Counted from the stretch's first letter, positions 12,364 to 23,530 are shown. The stretch: 64,000 bases of DNA from Taxillus chinensis (GCA_023512835.1 CM042085.1:41254189-41318188), one strand, 5' to 3'. The notes: generated by a model not told the origin, from the letters alone. Numbers and translations: made by a program.

Positions 12364-13805
12364 AATACACCACACTTGAACCGTTGCTTGTCCTCAAGCA
12401 AAAACACACAAACATACAAAAATAAAATAAAAATACAGTCACACTGGAATGAAAATAAGATAAATAAAAAAAATAAAGAGAGTCATGGTTTCCTAGGCAT
12501 ACAACTCTATCATGATGAAGTGGGCAATCAAGTAACCAAAATGAATTATAATTAAGCTCAATCATGTCCATACCCTAAGTCCAACAACCATGCAGTCTCA
12601 TCACTGAAAATTCAGACATTAGCAAACATACCATGATAAAATAGCACCTAATTTCCCTTAAAGTTCTCACCTAGCATAAAGCTGCCTCACTCAAATATAA
12701 ACTCTCATTTCTCTCCACACAAGCCCAAGTACCATACCTAACTGAAAATCAATGGGTGGAAAGCTCCTCCTACATTCTCCACTAGTTATTAATTAAGTAC
12801 TTGCCAAGCAAACATGAGAGTTCCCTATTGTGCTCATCAAAGGAAACACACTCTCTATTCTACTTTGTTTGAAAACTCACACACTATTCTAATGACTGAT
12901 AAAACACACCTTGAGCCAAAGAAATGAGCTCAACACTCTAAATAAACACAACTTAGCCATTATGGCTTTTATTCTGAATTTTTTTTACTCATAACACATA
13001 AATAAAACTGATTTTTCTAATGTATAACCTTTGCCATTTTGCTAAGTAGGGAGAGACAAAAATTCATTGATGTCTCACATCCCATTATCAAATTAAGTGA
13101 TGGCTTTTTCACATTCTATATCACAGCCTTTTACATATACAACACAACAAAACAGAAACTTGGATGCATATGAAGTCAAAGTGACTTAAATGACCTTGTA
13201 TCACTAGCAACACACTAAGCACTGAGCACTAATAAGTAATCATCATGCTTACTTAAATCCTACCATTAAATAACTAATGTTAAACGCAGAGAGGAGCATC
13301 AAATCAAACTATTACTCAAAAACCATAAATGTCACTCAAGGGCTAGAAAGAGGTTTTTCTCATTTTCCTTTTGGATTTTCTTTCACTCAACTCTAAGGGT
13401 CAGTAAGTGTTATCCTAGCATGTCATGCTCAGCTAATATTCAAACTTCAGCTCCAAAAACATGGTGATATCATTCAAGAGATATAGACATGATTAAACCA
13501 AATCATAATACACCTTAATTACTTTAACACCCTTATTCAAAACATGATACTAATGTGGCATAAAAATTAAAATTTAAGGCAAAATTGCATACCTAGTATC
13601 CATGCCTCTCCACATGTCCACATGCAAATCACATAACCAAGCAACTCAAACAATCACACAAAATAAAAAAAAAGACTTATAACTACTAAACAACCAAAAC
13701 AAACCAACACATACAATCAAGCAAAATAAAGGACAAACAAGTGGCTTGAGCCACTCACCACACCACACTAAAAATATGCTATGTCCTCATGGCATGGTAG
13801 AGAGG
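12364..13805 (-). other. 3' non-coding region of family G element
   Basis: AT-rich, no coding similarity on either strand. Next to the LTR the minus strand reads TTGCTTGAGGACAAGCAA then GGTTCAAGTGTGGTGTATT, the likely plus-strand priming area. It separates the Ulp1-like pseudogene from the LTR by about 1.4 kb. Confidence 0.6.
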
Positions 13806-14872
13806 CTAAGAAGAACCTGACCTATCTGCTGGTAAGCTATAATAGTAGATCACTTGGGCCACCAATCTCCGCACCCGAGCCACAAAATCGGTTGAAGTTT
13901 CACCGCGTATGGTCCATGTATCGCGCTGCTGCAAAATAGCCAGCATATAATAACAAATGAAAATCCCACAGCTGAATTGATTAGGTTGCTGAGGGAATTC
14001 CATTTCCATGAGATGAATAAGAGGCAATTTGTCCTGCAGCAACCCCTCTTTCTTCATTGCATCCTTGATTCGTTTCAGGAGTCCGTGGACTAGCTGCCGC
14101 TTCCTTTTGCTGAATCCATGTCCTTGACTGGGATCATAAAGAACTGTGTGCCCTACACTCAAATCCAAACGCAATAATACAAAGTGGTGGTCAATGTTTA
14201 CAGGTATTAATACCTCATGCATGGTGTGCCAGGGTCGGTGGCCTTCATTCGCACCATTCATGCGCTAATGCAGAACAGTTTCAGACAAGGGGTGCTCGTA
14301 TAACTCGCACAGCATAATAGACGTGTATTGGGCCAATGGATAATCATGAGGCTCAGTCTCCACAACGAACCGCATGGTCCTGCAAAACAAATCCACATCA
14401 TCTGTGAATAAAAATTCATTACCTGAGATGCGCCGGAGGAAGTCGGAGGTGAAGACATCCATGTACCGTGCAAAACGAGCTAGCAGCATCGTAGGGTCAA
14501 TAAAACTTGCAAACGCCTCTTGAGCTGCCACAGAAGAGATAGCCGGATTAATCCGCAGATGCACCGGTGCACCAAGGAAATCTTGAGGTTCTGCTGGCAT
14601 GTAAGGTCCCCATGAAATAGGTTGCACAATGGGCACGATGGCCTGAGATTAGGAAGGATCCACAAAGGGATCAAATGAGGAGTACTGTGGTTCCGGCGCA
14701 GCGTCCTGCTGAAATGGATGATAATCAGTGTACTCCACAGATGGCCCTAGTGGAAGGTACTCTTCTTGGGCAGGGTAGGAACTGTCATATATTGCAGGTA
14801 CTAGAGCAGAGTCCTCATGTGCAGGAGGTACATCCTCATCAGCACCCGTGCCAGAAGTCCTTTTAAGGTGCT
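13806..14872 (-). pseudogene. Ulp1-like (C48) cysteine protease gene in family G element, two in-frame stops
   Basis: One minus-strand frame, broken only by TAA at 14649-14651 and TAG at 14265-14267. The last 151 codons hold a Ulp1/SENP-type core: a His in VNIDHHFVLLRLDL, an Asp in LYDPSQG and the Gln/Cys stretch PQQPNQFSCGIFICYY, giving a His-Asp-Gln-Cys set in the right order. C48 enzymes cut SUMO-type conjugates; whether this one did is unknown. Upstream is a Pro/Asp-rich region and a domain of about 120 residues I do not recognise. The N terminus is lost: upstream of about 14872 the frame reads into an inverted gypsy LTR end. It is distinct in sequence from the protease genes at 18723-19373 and 42738-43286. 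Confidence 0.75.
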
Positions 14873-15424
14873 TGCACCAACCCCTTGTCCCTTCGGGTGC
14901 GGGCATGGGCAATCACTACTCATTTCCAAGTGGAAGGAAATTGGGGCGTGACAATATGGTATCAGAGCGATAGTTCATGGTCTGGTGGACCTAGGATAGT
15001 GGGGAGGCCTGGCTGCTTCTGTGACTCTTGGGAGGCAGTATAGGACACGCCTAATCAATGTGGTCCTATCTGGTTTTCTGGGGTGTACTCAGGGGTAGTT
15101 AGACCAAGGAGTAGGGCATTTGCATTTGGGTTGAGGGTGCATACATGCATTGGCATTAGGGCACTAGTTTAATTTCAGTATGAGTATTGTGATTGGACAT
15201 GCTATGTTGCTTTGAAACTTGTTGCTAAAAACAAAATTTTGTTCTTTGTGAAATTCGGTGATTTTCTCGTGAGACTTGTTGCTATGAATTGTTGCTGTGT
15301 GCTTCTGTGATTTACCTGTGTGTTTACATGTAAAATGTTGCTTGAGTACCTCATGGCCCATGGGGATGAGGGTGTGTAGAGCTTGAGAGAAGCTGATCCT
15401 AGTTTGGTTTAAATTATGTAGACT

Positions 15425-16530
15425 ATGCCTCCTAGGAGAGTAACCCGAGCTACTCCAGTGTAGAAGATGAATCTTCTGCCCGTCTTGGAGAGGGAAGAGG
15501 AACAGCGTGTAGAGGGTGATGATCCCCCGGAGCGGATCATGGCCCAAGTCCGGGCCCTAAGTGAGAACGTGCAAGGCATGCGTGAGGATCTCAGGGGGAG
15601 AGATCCTAAACGAGGTGCGTCAAGAGATGATGGCACGACAGGCGGTGCCACCCCCTCCACCCCGTGAGGCGGAACCTCCGTGTAGGCGGGGAAGTGCTGG
15701 TGAGGCGGGAAGAGGGAGACGTGTTGACGCAGTTCCGAAAGGAACATCCACCAAGGTTCAAGGGAGGAGCCGAACCTCTAGGAGCGAGAGCACCGGCTGC
15801 GGCATCGAGCATGTGTTCTCCTTTCTTCGACCCCGGGAGGAAGACAAAGTGAGACTAGCGATCCGGCGGTTGGAGGAGGAAGCCTTGGAATGGTGGCTTA
15901 GCATCTCAGGAAGCCGGGACATGGACACCATGGCCTGGAATGAGTTCCTCCAGGTGTTCCATGAGGAGTTCTTTCCAGAGTCATTGCGGTGGCGAAGCGG
16001 GAGGAGTTTAGCGGCTGAAGCGGGGATCGCGCTCGATGGCGAGTATGAGCGAGATTTCCGGGGCTGAGTCGGTTTGCTCCAGAAGCAATATCAAGGGAGG
16101 ACCTGAAGGCCCATAAGTTTACCATGGGTCTCAAACCTGCCCTGAAGCAAAGGGTGGAGATGCTGCGGCCGAAGACCTATCCTGAAGTCGTGGACACCGC
16201 CAAGATTGTTGAGAGAGGATTAGAGGAGGGAAGACGGGCTCACCAGGAGCGGATGGGGGCGAGCGCGCGCGACAAGCACGGTGAAACCAAGAGGCGAAGG
16301 TTGAGCCCAGGGAGTGGGACTTTTCCCAAGGATGGGGGCCAAGCTTCAATGGCTCCGCCCGGATCCCGTTACTTTGGAGGACAGGGGAGTGTTGCTGGAA
16401 CTTCCCAAGCGGGTGTACCTATTGTGGCCTGTCAGGGCACGTCAAACGTGAGTGCCCCAAGTAGCACTTGACGTGTCATAGCTGTGGGAAGGTGGGACAC
16501 ATCGGCAAGGTGTGTTTCGGCAAGGGGAAC
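15425..16530 (+). pseudogene. gag: Ty3/gypsy gag with two zinc knuckles, frameshifted
   Basis: Starts at ATG 15425 (MPPRRVTRATP) with a stop 12 codons in. At least three frames are needed to read it through. A capsid core of the retrotransposon gag family is visible near 15800-16010 (EEALEWWLSI, WNEFLQVFHEEFFPES). Two CCHC knuckles lie at about 16409-16456 (CTYCGLSGHVKREC) and 16474-16515 (CHSCGKVGHIGKVC). Higher GC than its surroundings marks it as a separate piece of DNA. Confidence 0.8.
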
Positions 16531-16786
16531 AGCCGGGGAGCTGGAAGCTTAGCACAAAGGGAGCAGGGGTGGGACCCAATTTCGGGACCCGGCCCCTAAG
16601 CCAGCACATTCGTGGCGGGCCGGTCGGGCTCGTTCCGGTCACACTAGGCCACGGGGGGAGAGGCAACCACAAGGAGGATCGGAGGGGCGTCCCAGGTGGA
16701 CTGCAGCAGGAGCAAAAGGGAAGGCAAGTGAGGCTAGTGGTGGGGCAGGCCAAGGCGAGTGTTCGCGCTTACCTCGGCACCAGCTG

Positions 16787-17390
16787 AAATGGAGGACTTA
16801 CCATCACCCTCCGAGGAAGGTGGAGCTGGACCTTCGGTGGTTCGAGGTACTATTCTAATATCTCGCACCGTTGTTGCTGCATTGTTTGATACCGGAGCTT
16901 CGTGCTCCCTGATTGCTAAGTCCTTGGTGGAGAGCCTTGGACTTGATTGTGTGGAGGCTGATAGACCTCTGAGGGTCGAGTCCCCAATGGGAGGAGTGGA
17001 GTTGATGCACCAAATGTGTCGAGAGTGTGCGCTTACGATAGGAGAGGTTGACCTCTCATTTGATTTGTATGTAATGCCCATGAGGACCTTTAGTTTGATT
17101 CGGGGATGGATGGTTGATGGCCTTTCAGGCTAAGATTGACTGCTATAGGCGACGAGTATCGTTTACTACACCCACAGGATCTTCCTGTACCCTAGTGGGT
17201 GAATGGGCTAGGGATGCTGGGAGAGCTGGACCGACGAGGGAGCTATGGGGCAATATTACCCATAGGCTTGCCACCTTAACCTTTGAGGAGGAAGGTAACT
17301 TAGAGAAAAGGGTGTGGCCAGATGTTGTCGAGAAATTCCAGGATGTCTTTCCTGGGGAGTTGTTGGAGTTGCCTCCACACAGAAGTATAG
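16787..17390 (+). pseudogene. Ty3/gypsy aspartic protease, truncated before RT
   Basis: A retroviral-type protease with an intact active-site motif DTGAS in ALFDTGASCSLIAKSL, followed by the flap and C-terminal part and a frameshift near 17130. The next recognisable segment, PDVVEKFQDVFPGELLELPPHR (frame starting 17114), is the linker that normally leads into RT. RT, RNase H and integrase are absent; the sequence passes directly into the family G LTR. Confidence 0.8.
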
Positions 17391-17979
17391 AGAAATCTGC
17401 TGTACAATGAGTGCCCTAGCCGTCAACAGTTGCCACTTATCAAAACGACGTAGTTTTGATAAGTAGTTTCCATTTTTCTTCCAACTTGAGTACAACTTGA
17501 ACCAAGCATAATTTGGACTAGGTGCTTTAGAGAAAAGTGCTTAAAATAACAAAACAAAGCAATCGATGCAAAAATCTGGCTGCATGCCACATTGCACGTC
17601 ATATGGCCATATGATGTGCACCTCCAAATGGTCTGAAATTTTGCTCCAAGCTTCCTTGAAATGCGTAGAAGGCAGGACTGCAATAAAATTGTTGAATGTC
17701 ATAAAGGTCCATATGGCGTGCACTCTTGTTTTGCCTCCTCAAGCTGCCCTATTTTGCCACAAGTTCCTTCTTTGATAAATGAAGTGATTTGGCTGGTGTC
17801 CATAAGATGAAATTGCCTAAAAACCTGCCAAAATAGCTCAAAAACACATATATATAGGCCAAGCAGTCTTCCTAGGGTGCTAGAGCAAATATTTAAGAAA
17901 TATGGATGAATTAAGCTCTAATCATGCTCTTTAATACCCTAAATCTGCACTAGAATAACGGCATAAATGCACGTTATCA
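17391..17979 (-). repeat. Truncated 5' LTR of family G (U3 only)
   Basis: Closely matches 11775-12363, from the LTR start to the TATA region, including the palindrome (17594-17619, one arm mismatch) and the ACGT palindrome at 17439-17460. R, U5 and primer site are missing, so reverse transcription could not start from this copy. The inner edge coincides with TATAGAGAAATC, shared with the adjoining gypsy fragment. Confidence 0.8.
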
Positions 17980-17984
17980 GACTT

Positions 17985-19373
17985 GCTGCAGTGGAATCAG
18001 GTATGGAAGAGGTACGAACTCAAGTAGAATTATATGACCGTACCCTAGAAAAAGTGTAGCAAGAGATGACATCTCTCACACATGTAAACTCCGACGGGTT
18101 CAGACATCTAGAGGAACACTGTGAAGACATTAAAGGTGCTTACCAGAGACAATACCAAGGTCTCAGTACAACCTGCGGGCCATTCTCTCCGAATGTCATC
18201 GTCTTGCTAGTGGGGAGATAGCTCTAACCATCAAAAACCCACACCCAATACCAACAGATAGGCCTGCACCTGAACCAGTTAATCCTACACCACCAGCAGA
18301 GCCTACTCCAAGTCATTCACCACCTCCACCTACAGCCACTTACTCCCATGGGCGAAAGTGTGTGCACGAACCACTGTCATTACAGATTCTGATGATGATG
18401 ATGATGATGTTCCCATTGGAACACGCATGAAGAAGCATCCAGCTGCTCCCGACCAACCATCATCCTCTACTCAGCCTGGTCCCTCAACTACCCATCCGAG
18501 TACGGCTGAGTATATACCATGCCTGCTTCACCCACTAAAACAGCCGCTACTACCACCGACCAAACAATGGTGCCACCGCGCATTGTGACTACAGGAGCTA
18601 GCTCAGCTGAACTTGCAGCATTCAATAGCTATGTTGCTGGAGATACCACCGGGCGGACTTGTGGCTACGAAGCATTCTTTACCGGCCCTGACCTGTGTTG
18701 ATTACTACATGACGGTGAAGAAATGGATAATCTTGAGATGACACAGTTCATCTTTGCACAAAAGTCATACCTGGAGAAGCTGCCTCTCCATATCTGCCGA
18801 GATACACGAGTAGAACTCTGTTTGCCGATCATGCAGGCACAGCTCATCGATGATGCATCAATGATCGAGTTCATACAGGGTCGCAGATATGAGAACTCCT
18901 TCCGTCCATGGAATGAGGTAGACCATGTGCTCATCCCCTATTTGTCAACATCCACGCACTGGTTTGTTCTCGACATTGACTTCAAGAACTAGAGGATCGT
19001 CATCTTCGACTCCAAGCCTACTACTCTACTAATCCATCGGCGCGAACAACTCTGTGAATTCAATCGCACCCTCACTTGTGTCATGCAGGGATATTCCAAT
19101 GGGTGTGGTGGATATCATCTTTCCAAATCGATGGAAATTACTCAAGTCAAGCAAGGCGTTCCTGCTCAGGATGATGCTCACCGTTGTGGGTCCTTTGTTT
19201 GCCACTATATTCGCATCCTGACCACCACCGGGTTCCTTGCCCTCATGCCTGAATTTGATCGTGTGAGCAGTCGAGCCGCATCGCTGCATCTGTCTACTGC
19301 TCAACTTCTGCGTGAGCAAACAGCTATTTTTATGTTTACACAAAGTGTAAAATATTCTGACTTTAACCCGTAA
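17985..19373 (+). pseudogene. C-terminal part of the fusion gene: coiled region and Ulp1-like cysteine protease
   Basis: Continues the frame of 9296-10855 after removal of the family G insertion (EERL joins AAVESGMEEVRTQ). First a coiled coil (to about 18150), then Pro/Thr/Ser-rich linker with an Asp run (18385-18410), then a C48-type domain at about 18720-19340. Catalytic positions visible: His in STHWFVLD (18957-18959), Asp in IVIFDSKP (19008-19010), Gln in VPAQDD (19167-19169) and Cys in HRCGSF (19185-19187). Stops at 18699 and near 18990 and a frameshift in the linker make it non-functional. It ends just before the polypurine tracts. Confidence 0.8.
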
Positions 19374-19766
19374 CTGTCTTGTACTCTCTTTCATTGTACA
19401 CTGCTCTTCCTCTTTCTGTGTTTTCTATGTACTTACTTTCTATCAATCACTTTCTGTGTATATATTTGCTCTGCTGCCTGCTGTTCTGTGATTTCTTATA
19501 TTGCTCCCATGTGCTTGTTCCTCACCCCACAAAGGGGGATTCTATCTCAGGGGGAGCAAGGTCGTAGGGGGAGTTATCTTTGACAGAATCCAGCTAACGC
19601 CGCTTCATGCCTACGGGGGAGAGGAGTGTGCATTTTCGTAATTTTGATCTCCTCCAAATTTTCATATGCAAAGATATTTTCTATTAACCTAAAACTGTCC
19701 ATCAAACTCGTAGTCTCAGACTTCATGTTTTCACCCATTGTCAGCTTACATTAAATAGGGGGAGAT
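19374..19766 (+). promoter_or_regulatory. Multiple polypurine tracts before the 3' LTR
   Basis: Five G-rich purine tracts lie in about 230 bases: AAAGGGGGA, CAGGGGGAGCAAGG, GTAGGGGGAG, ACGGGGGAGAGGAG and the last, TAGGGGGAGAT, abutting the LTR start at 19767. Such tracts prime plus-strand DNA synthesis. Repeated tracts upstream of the 3' LTR are a known Sirevirus trait. Confidence 0.75.
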
Positions 19767-21722
19767 TGTTGGGAATATAGGATTTGATGTAGCTGCCAAA
19801 ATATAGTCTAAGTCTGGAGACTCGAAGAACCGAAGATTGTAGGGTCGAAGAGTCGAGTTCGTAGAATTGAAACTGTCATAGGTCGTATTGGCAGAGACTC
19901 ATAGACTTGTAGGGTCTGGAGACTCAAGGCGAAATAGTGACAGAACATTGCGACTTGTAGATCTAGGGTTGAAGGTCTCAGAGTCAAAGCACGGAAGAGA
20001 GAGTTACTGCAAGCACCAATATGTTTAGAGACTCGTAGAGTCAAAGAATTCTAAAAAATAGTAACCAATGTTAAATGACTCGTAGACTCGTAGCCCGTAG
20101 AACTATAGAGTCCCCAAAAACACTTAAATCTATTAACAGAACTTAAACTGCCACTAGACTCGAAGACTCGAAGGTCATAGAGTCGAAGCCTTCGAACACT
20201 GTTAAGAAAACAGGACTCGTAGACTCGTAGGTTGAAAGTCGTAGAGTCAAAGCCTTCAAACACTGTTAAGAAAATAGGACTCGTAGACTCATAGGTTGAA
20301 GGTCGAAGAGTTGATGCTATAAAGACTAGCAAACAAATGAAACTGTAACTCAAGGGTCGTAGAGTCGTAGAGTCATAGACTCAAGGGATACAGTTATACT
20401 AAAGAAATTGCCAAACTTACAGACTCGAAGATCGAAGGCTGAGAGTCATAGCTGAAGGGTCGTAGCCATACGGAGACTTAGTTTATGAGCATCTGTGAAA
20501 GACTAAGGAAGAAAAGTGAAGTCTAAGACTCGTAGAGTCAAAGATTTTCAAAGCCACTTAGTCAAATAAAGTAAACTGAGAGACCCGAAGGTCGTAGACC
20601 CACAGAGCTAGGGTCGTAGACTCGTAGTTATAACGACAGGTAGATTAAGCGGACTACGAAGAAGTCACTGTAAGCGCCATTCGAAGAGTAACAGACTCGC
20701 AGAGTTATAGACTTCAGTTAATAGAGTGACACAAAAGACTAATACAACCTGAACTCCAGCATCGAAGAATCGAAGATATGAGTTGTAGACTCGCAGAAAC
20801 ACTGTAAAACCTGAAGCAAACTTTCGCAACTTCCAACAGGTTCTAACTGAAATCTTCGAGTCACCGAACCTACGAGGCATCTACCTTCGAGGCAGGCTTA
20901 CAAACCTAAGCATATTCACTTAGCGATATCTTCAGCTAGGGTTTGTACAGTAAGCCTGCACCGTCCCAGCAGTTGAGCGCATTAATGACACATTAATTGC
21001 TGCCAACTACCCTCCACGGATGAATGGCCAAGATCGACTGCATGCCAAATATGCAGTATAGGCATCTGATATGTAAATCAGAGCAGATCAACCCATCCCC
21101 TGACATTCCGCATTTTTAGTGGCGGGAAGTTAGTCTGTCGGGATGGACAACACAGCGCACGAGCACTTTAATCTTAAAAATATGTCTCTCACACACTTAA
21201 TGAAAAAAATAAAAAACAAGAGTTTAACCTCTCTCTAAAAAGAAGGAAACACATAGAACAAAATATAATGGTTCTGACATACTTCAAAGAAATAATCTTT
21301 TGAAGAACCAATGCAAGTGTTCCAACGAAAAAGAGAGAGACTCCAAGAGAGAAAAACTTCTAAGTGTTGTGCACTGTGTTGAACTAAGATCAAGATCAAA
21401 ACTTTCGATGTAATCTACTTTCTTGTTTATCCAAGATCCAGTATGATCATCAAGTCTCTTCTCCGTGTTGTTTTTCCACAATCCAAACTATCACAGATCA
21501 TTACTTTCACAAGCTGTTGAGAAAAGAGCATTTACTCTTATCTCAGTTTTGTCTGATAGTTCATCATCACTCACATTATCACTCACAATACTACTATCGT
21601 CTTCTTCATAAATACTTCCATCATAGTCATCCGTGGAGGAATCCAAAACCAGCTAACAGTCTAGCTTCCATAAACGAAGAAAGTCTATTCATTCCCCTTC
21701 TAGACTCACTTTGGGACCTACA
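19767..21722 (+). repeat. Complete LTR, family A (3' LTR)
   Basis: Starts TGTTGGGAATATAGG right after a polypurine tract and ends GGGACCTACA, the same end as the copy at 1-1266. About 1.96 kb. The first 700-900 bases are packed with diverged GACTCGTAGAGTCG-type words. It is unlike family B, the 5' LTR of the same gag-pol body. The right flank (TAAAC) passes into unrelated minus-strand sequence. Confidence 0.8.
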
Positions 21723-21779
21723 TAAACAATACAAAAATTAGAATATGGATTGAATATATTATTCATAATTCGTTGAAAT

Positions 21780-23530
21780 TCAGATGGAGCATTTTCTAAT
21801 CCGAAAAGGCATTACTTTCCATTCATATTGGCCAAAAGGAACAGTAAAATCAGTTTTGTAATGGTCTATTGGATGAATTTGAACTTGCCAGAATCCCGAG
21901 TTCAAGTCAAATTTGGAAAAAATATTTGAAAAATAAAGTTTCGTAAAAGATCTTTTTTGTTTAGAATTGGGTAACGAATCCATTGAAGTATTTTGTTAAG
22001 TGGTTTGTAGTTAATGACAAGTCTAGGTGTGCCTATTTCTATTTCAGCATTTTTGTTAATATAAAAAGCAGCAAAGACTAGGGGGACCTAGATTTTTGAA
22101 TTAAACATTTGGATTCTAAATTTTGGATTTCTTTTCTACAATAATTTTCAAGTTCTTGGTTCATTTGAATAGGGCAAGCTTTAGTAGGGATATTTTTTGT
22201 CAGAAAAATCTTTTTCATAAGGTAAATCAACTATATCCTGTTTTCTATCCCAAAAAGCATTTGGAATATCATAACAAAGCTCTTGCTCGATTTGTTTTTG
22301 AAAAGAATTGATTTTGGATTTAGTTGAATTTTGTAAAAGTTGTTCTTCAATTTTGAGATTTAAAATAGATTGGGTAAGATGAGAAAGATGAGCCTTTTTC
22401 CCTTTGATGGTATTATGAAGTTCATTGTTGAAAATGTTTCATGTGGTTAATAAATCTAAGGTACATGTGCGGGATTGTTCATGGAAGGGAAAATTAAGTT
22501 TGGAAGAGAAAGAATTTGATGAAATATGATCATGATGAACTGTGTAAGGAGTAATTAAATGGATAAATAGTGTTTCTAGAATAACATTATGTTGAATATT
22601 AGAAAGAAGAACAAAAACAGTTTGAATTTGGATGTTTTGATTTATAATAGAAGCTTTAGTTTTATATTTGATAGGAAGTTGTTGATTATTGGCAGCAAGA
22701 AGAGTTTGATTAGAAGGTTGTTGAAATCTTTAGGGAATAATACCTTCTTTAATGCAGTTGAGGTCAGCCCTAGTATCAAAAAGCGCAATTGTATCAAGAG
22801 TAAAATTGTCAGAAAATTTGATTGTAATTCTAAGAAAATATTTTTGAGAAATAATATGTTGCAGTGGTGAAATGGAATCATAGTTTGGTGGTTTTGGTAA
22901 TAAAGTATAGTCTGAAAAATGTTGATCTTTTAATTTTTTAAACTGATTAATTTGTTCTTTAATTATTTTGACTTCTTGTTGCAAAATTTGTAATGGTGGA
23001 GTAGGATTTGAAGGTTGATAATGATTTGGAGGAACATTTGGGAAAATTGGTGGTAAAGGAGAGATAGTATTTTGGGGAAACAATTGACGAAAGAGTTGTT
23101 TATGAAGAACTGGATATTCAATCTGTTGGAGAATACCCACAAAAGTATCTTGTTGGTAGGTGAGGACATGAATTTTGTGAGTAGGGAAGGATTCTTCTTC
23201 TTCTTCTGGTTTACTAGACTGAGAAATAGGAGGTAAATCTGCAGTATATGCACTATCTTCTTCAGTCAAGATTTTTTCTTGTTTGAGACATGAAGGGGAA
23301 GGAAAATCCATGATTTCGTTCCAATGTTGTTCATTAAAATATTTTTCAAACCAATTAAAGAAAAGGATTTGGGTTTGGTGTTCAAAAAGGTGAGAATAAT
23401 ATTTTACTTGGATGTCGTGCCGAGTATCGAAGAAATATTCAAAAAACCATAAACATTTTTCTTTATTTTTCTCAGAGTAAAAGTCATTATGTAAATAGGT
23501 TTTATCTATAGTAAAAGAGGGAGAATTCAT
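21780..23530 (-). pseudogene. Element X1: gag-like, protease and RT fragment, decayed
   Basis: Minus-strand, AT-rich. 23530-22800 encodes a gag/coat-like region with FFEYF and FFNWFEKYF motifs and a Pro/Gln-rich tract with a coiled segment. An aspartic protease follows: LFDTRADLNCIKEG at about 22738-22780, where the Gly of DTG is Arg (AGG at 22769-22771, one transition from GGG). A stop at 22730 follows but the frame stays open in similarity to about 22440. RT pieces in shifted frames lie at 21780-22090 (RLVINYKPLN, FDLNSGFWQVQIHP, FTVPFGQYEW). Family A LTR cuts it at 21723. RT type fits Ty3/gypsy or plant pararetrovirus (caulimovirid-like) polyproteins; an LTR-like region upstream favours the former. 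Confidence 0.65.

Larger units (their letters stand above)
14873..17390 (+). mobile_element. Truncated + strand Ty3/gypsy fragment (LTR end, PBS, gag, protease)
   Basis: It begins with about 80 bases matching the end of LTR family D (compare 32268-32347: CCAACCCCTTG, TTTCGGGTGCGGGC), ending GGGGCGTGACA at 14953, followed by tRNA-Met site TGGTATCAGAGC at 14957-14968. gag and protease follow. It stops at about 17390 just before RT, where it meets the truncated family G LTR; both sides share TATAGAGAAATCT-like sequence. It lies against the orientation of its host element. Confidence 0.75.
10856..17979 (-). mobile_element. Composite minus-strand LTR element (family G) inserted in the fusion gene
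   Basis: Perfect 5-bp target duplication GACTT at 10851-10855 and 17980-17984. The two edges are direct repeats: a complete LTR at 10856-12363 and a 5' LTR truncated on its inner side at about 17391-17979. TATA orientation and LTR order show it runs right to left. The interior holds a Ulp1-like pseudogene and 3' non-coding DNA, while the region expected to hold leader, gag and pol is replaced by a + strand gypsy fragment. The sequence before the 3' LTR (GAGGACAAGCAA, GGTTCAAGTGTGG on the minus strand) resembles that of plant Athila-type gypsy elements; this lineage call is tentative. Confidence 0.8.

Noticed and set aside
21780..23530. Clear call as an endogenous pararetrovirus
   Set aside because: No movement-protein region or unique viral feature seen, and an LTR-like region lies upstream; kept as an undecided gypsy/caulimovirid-like fragment.
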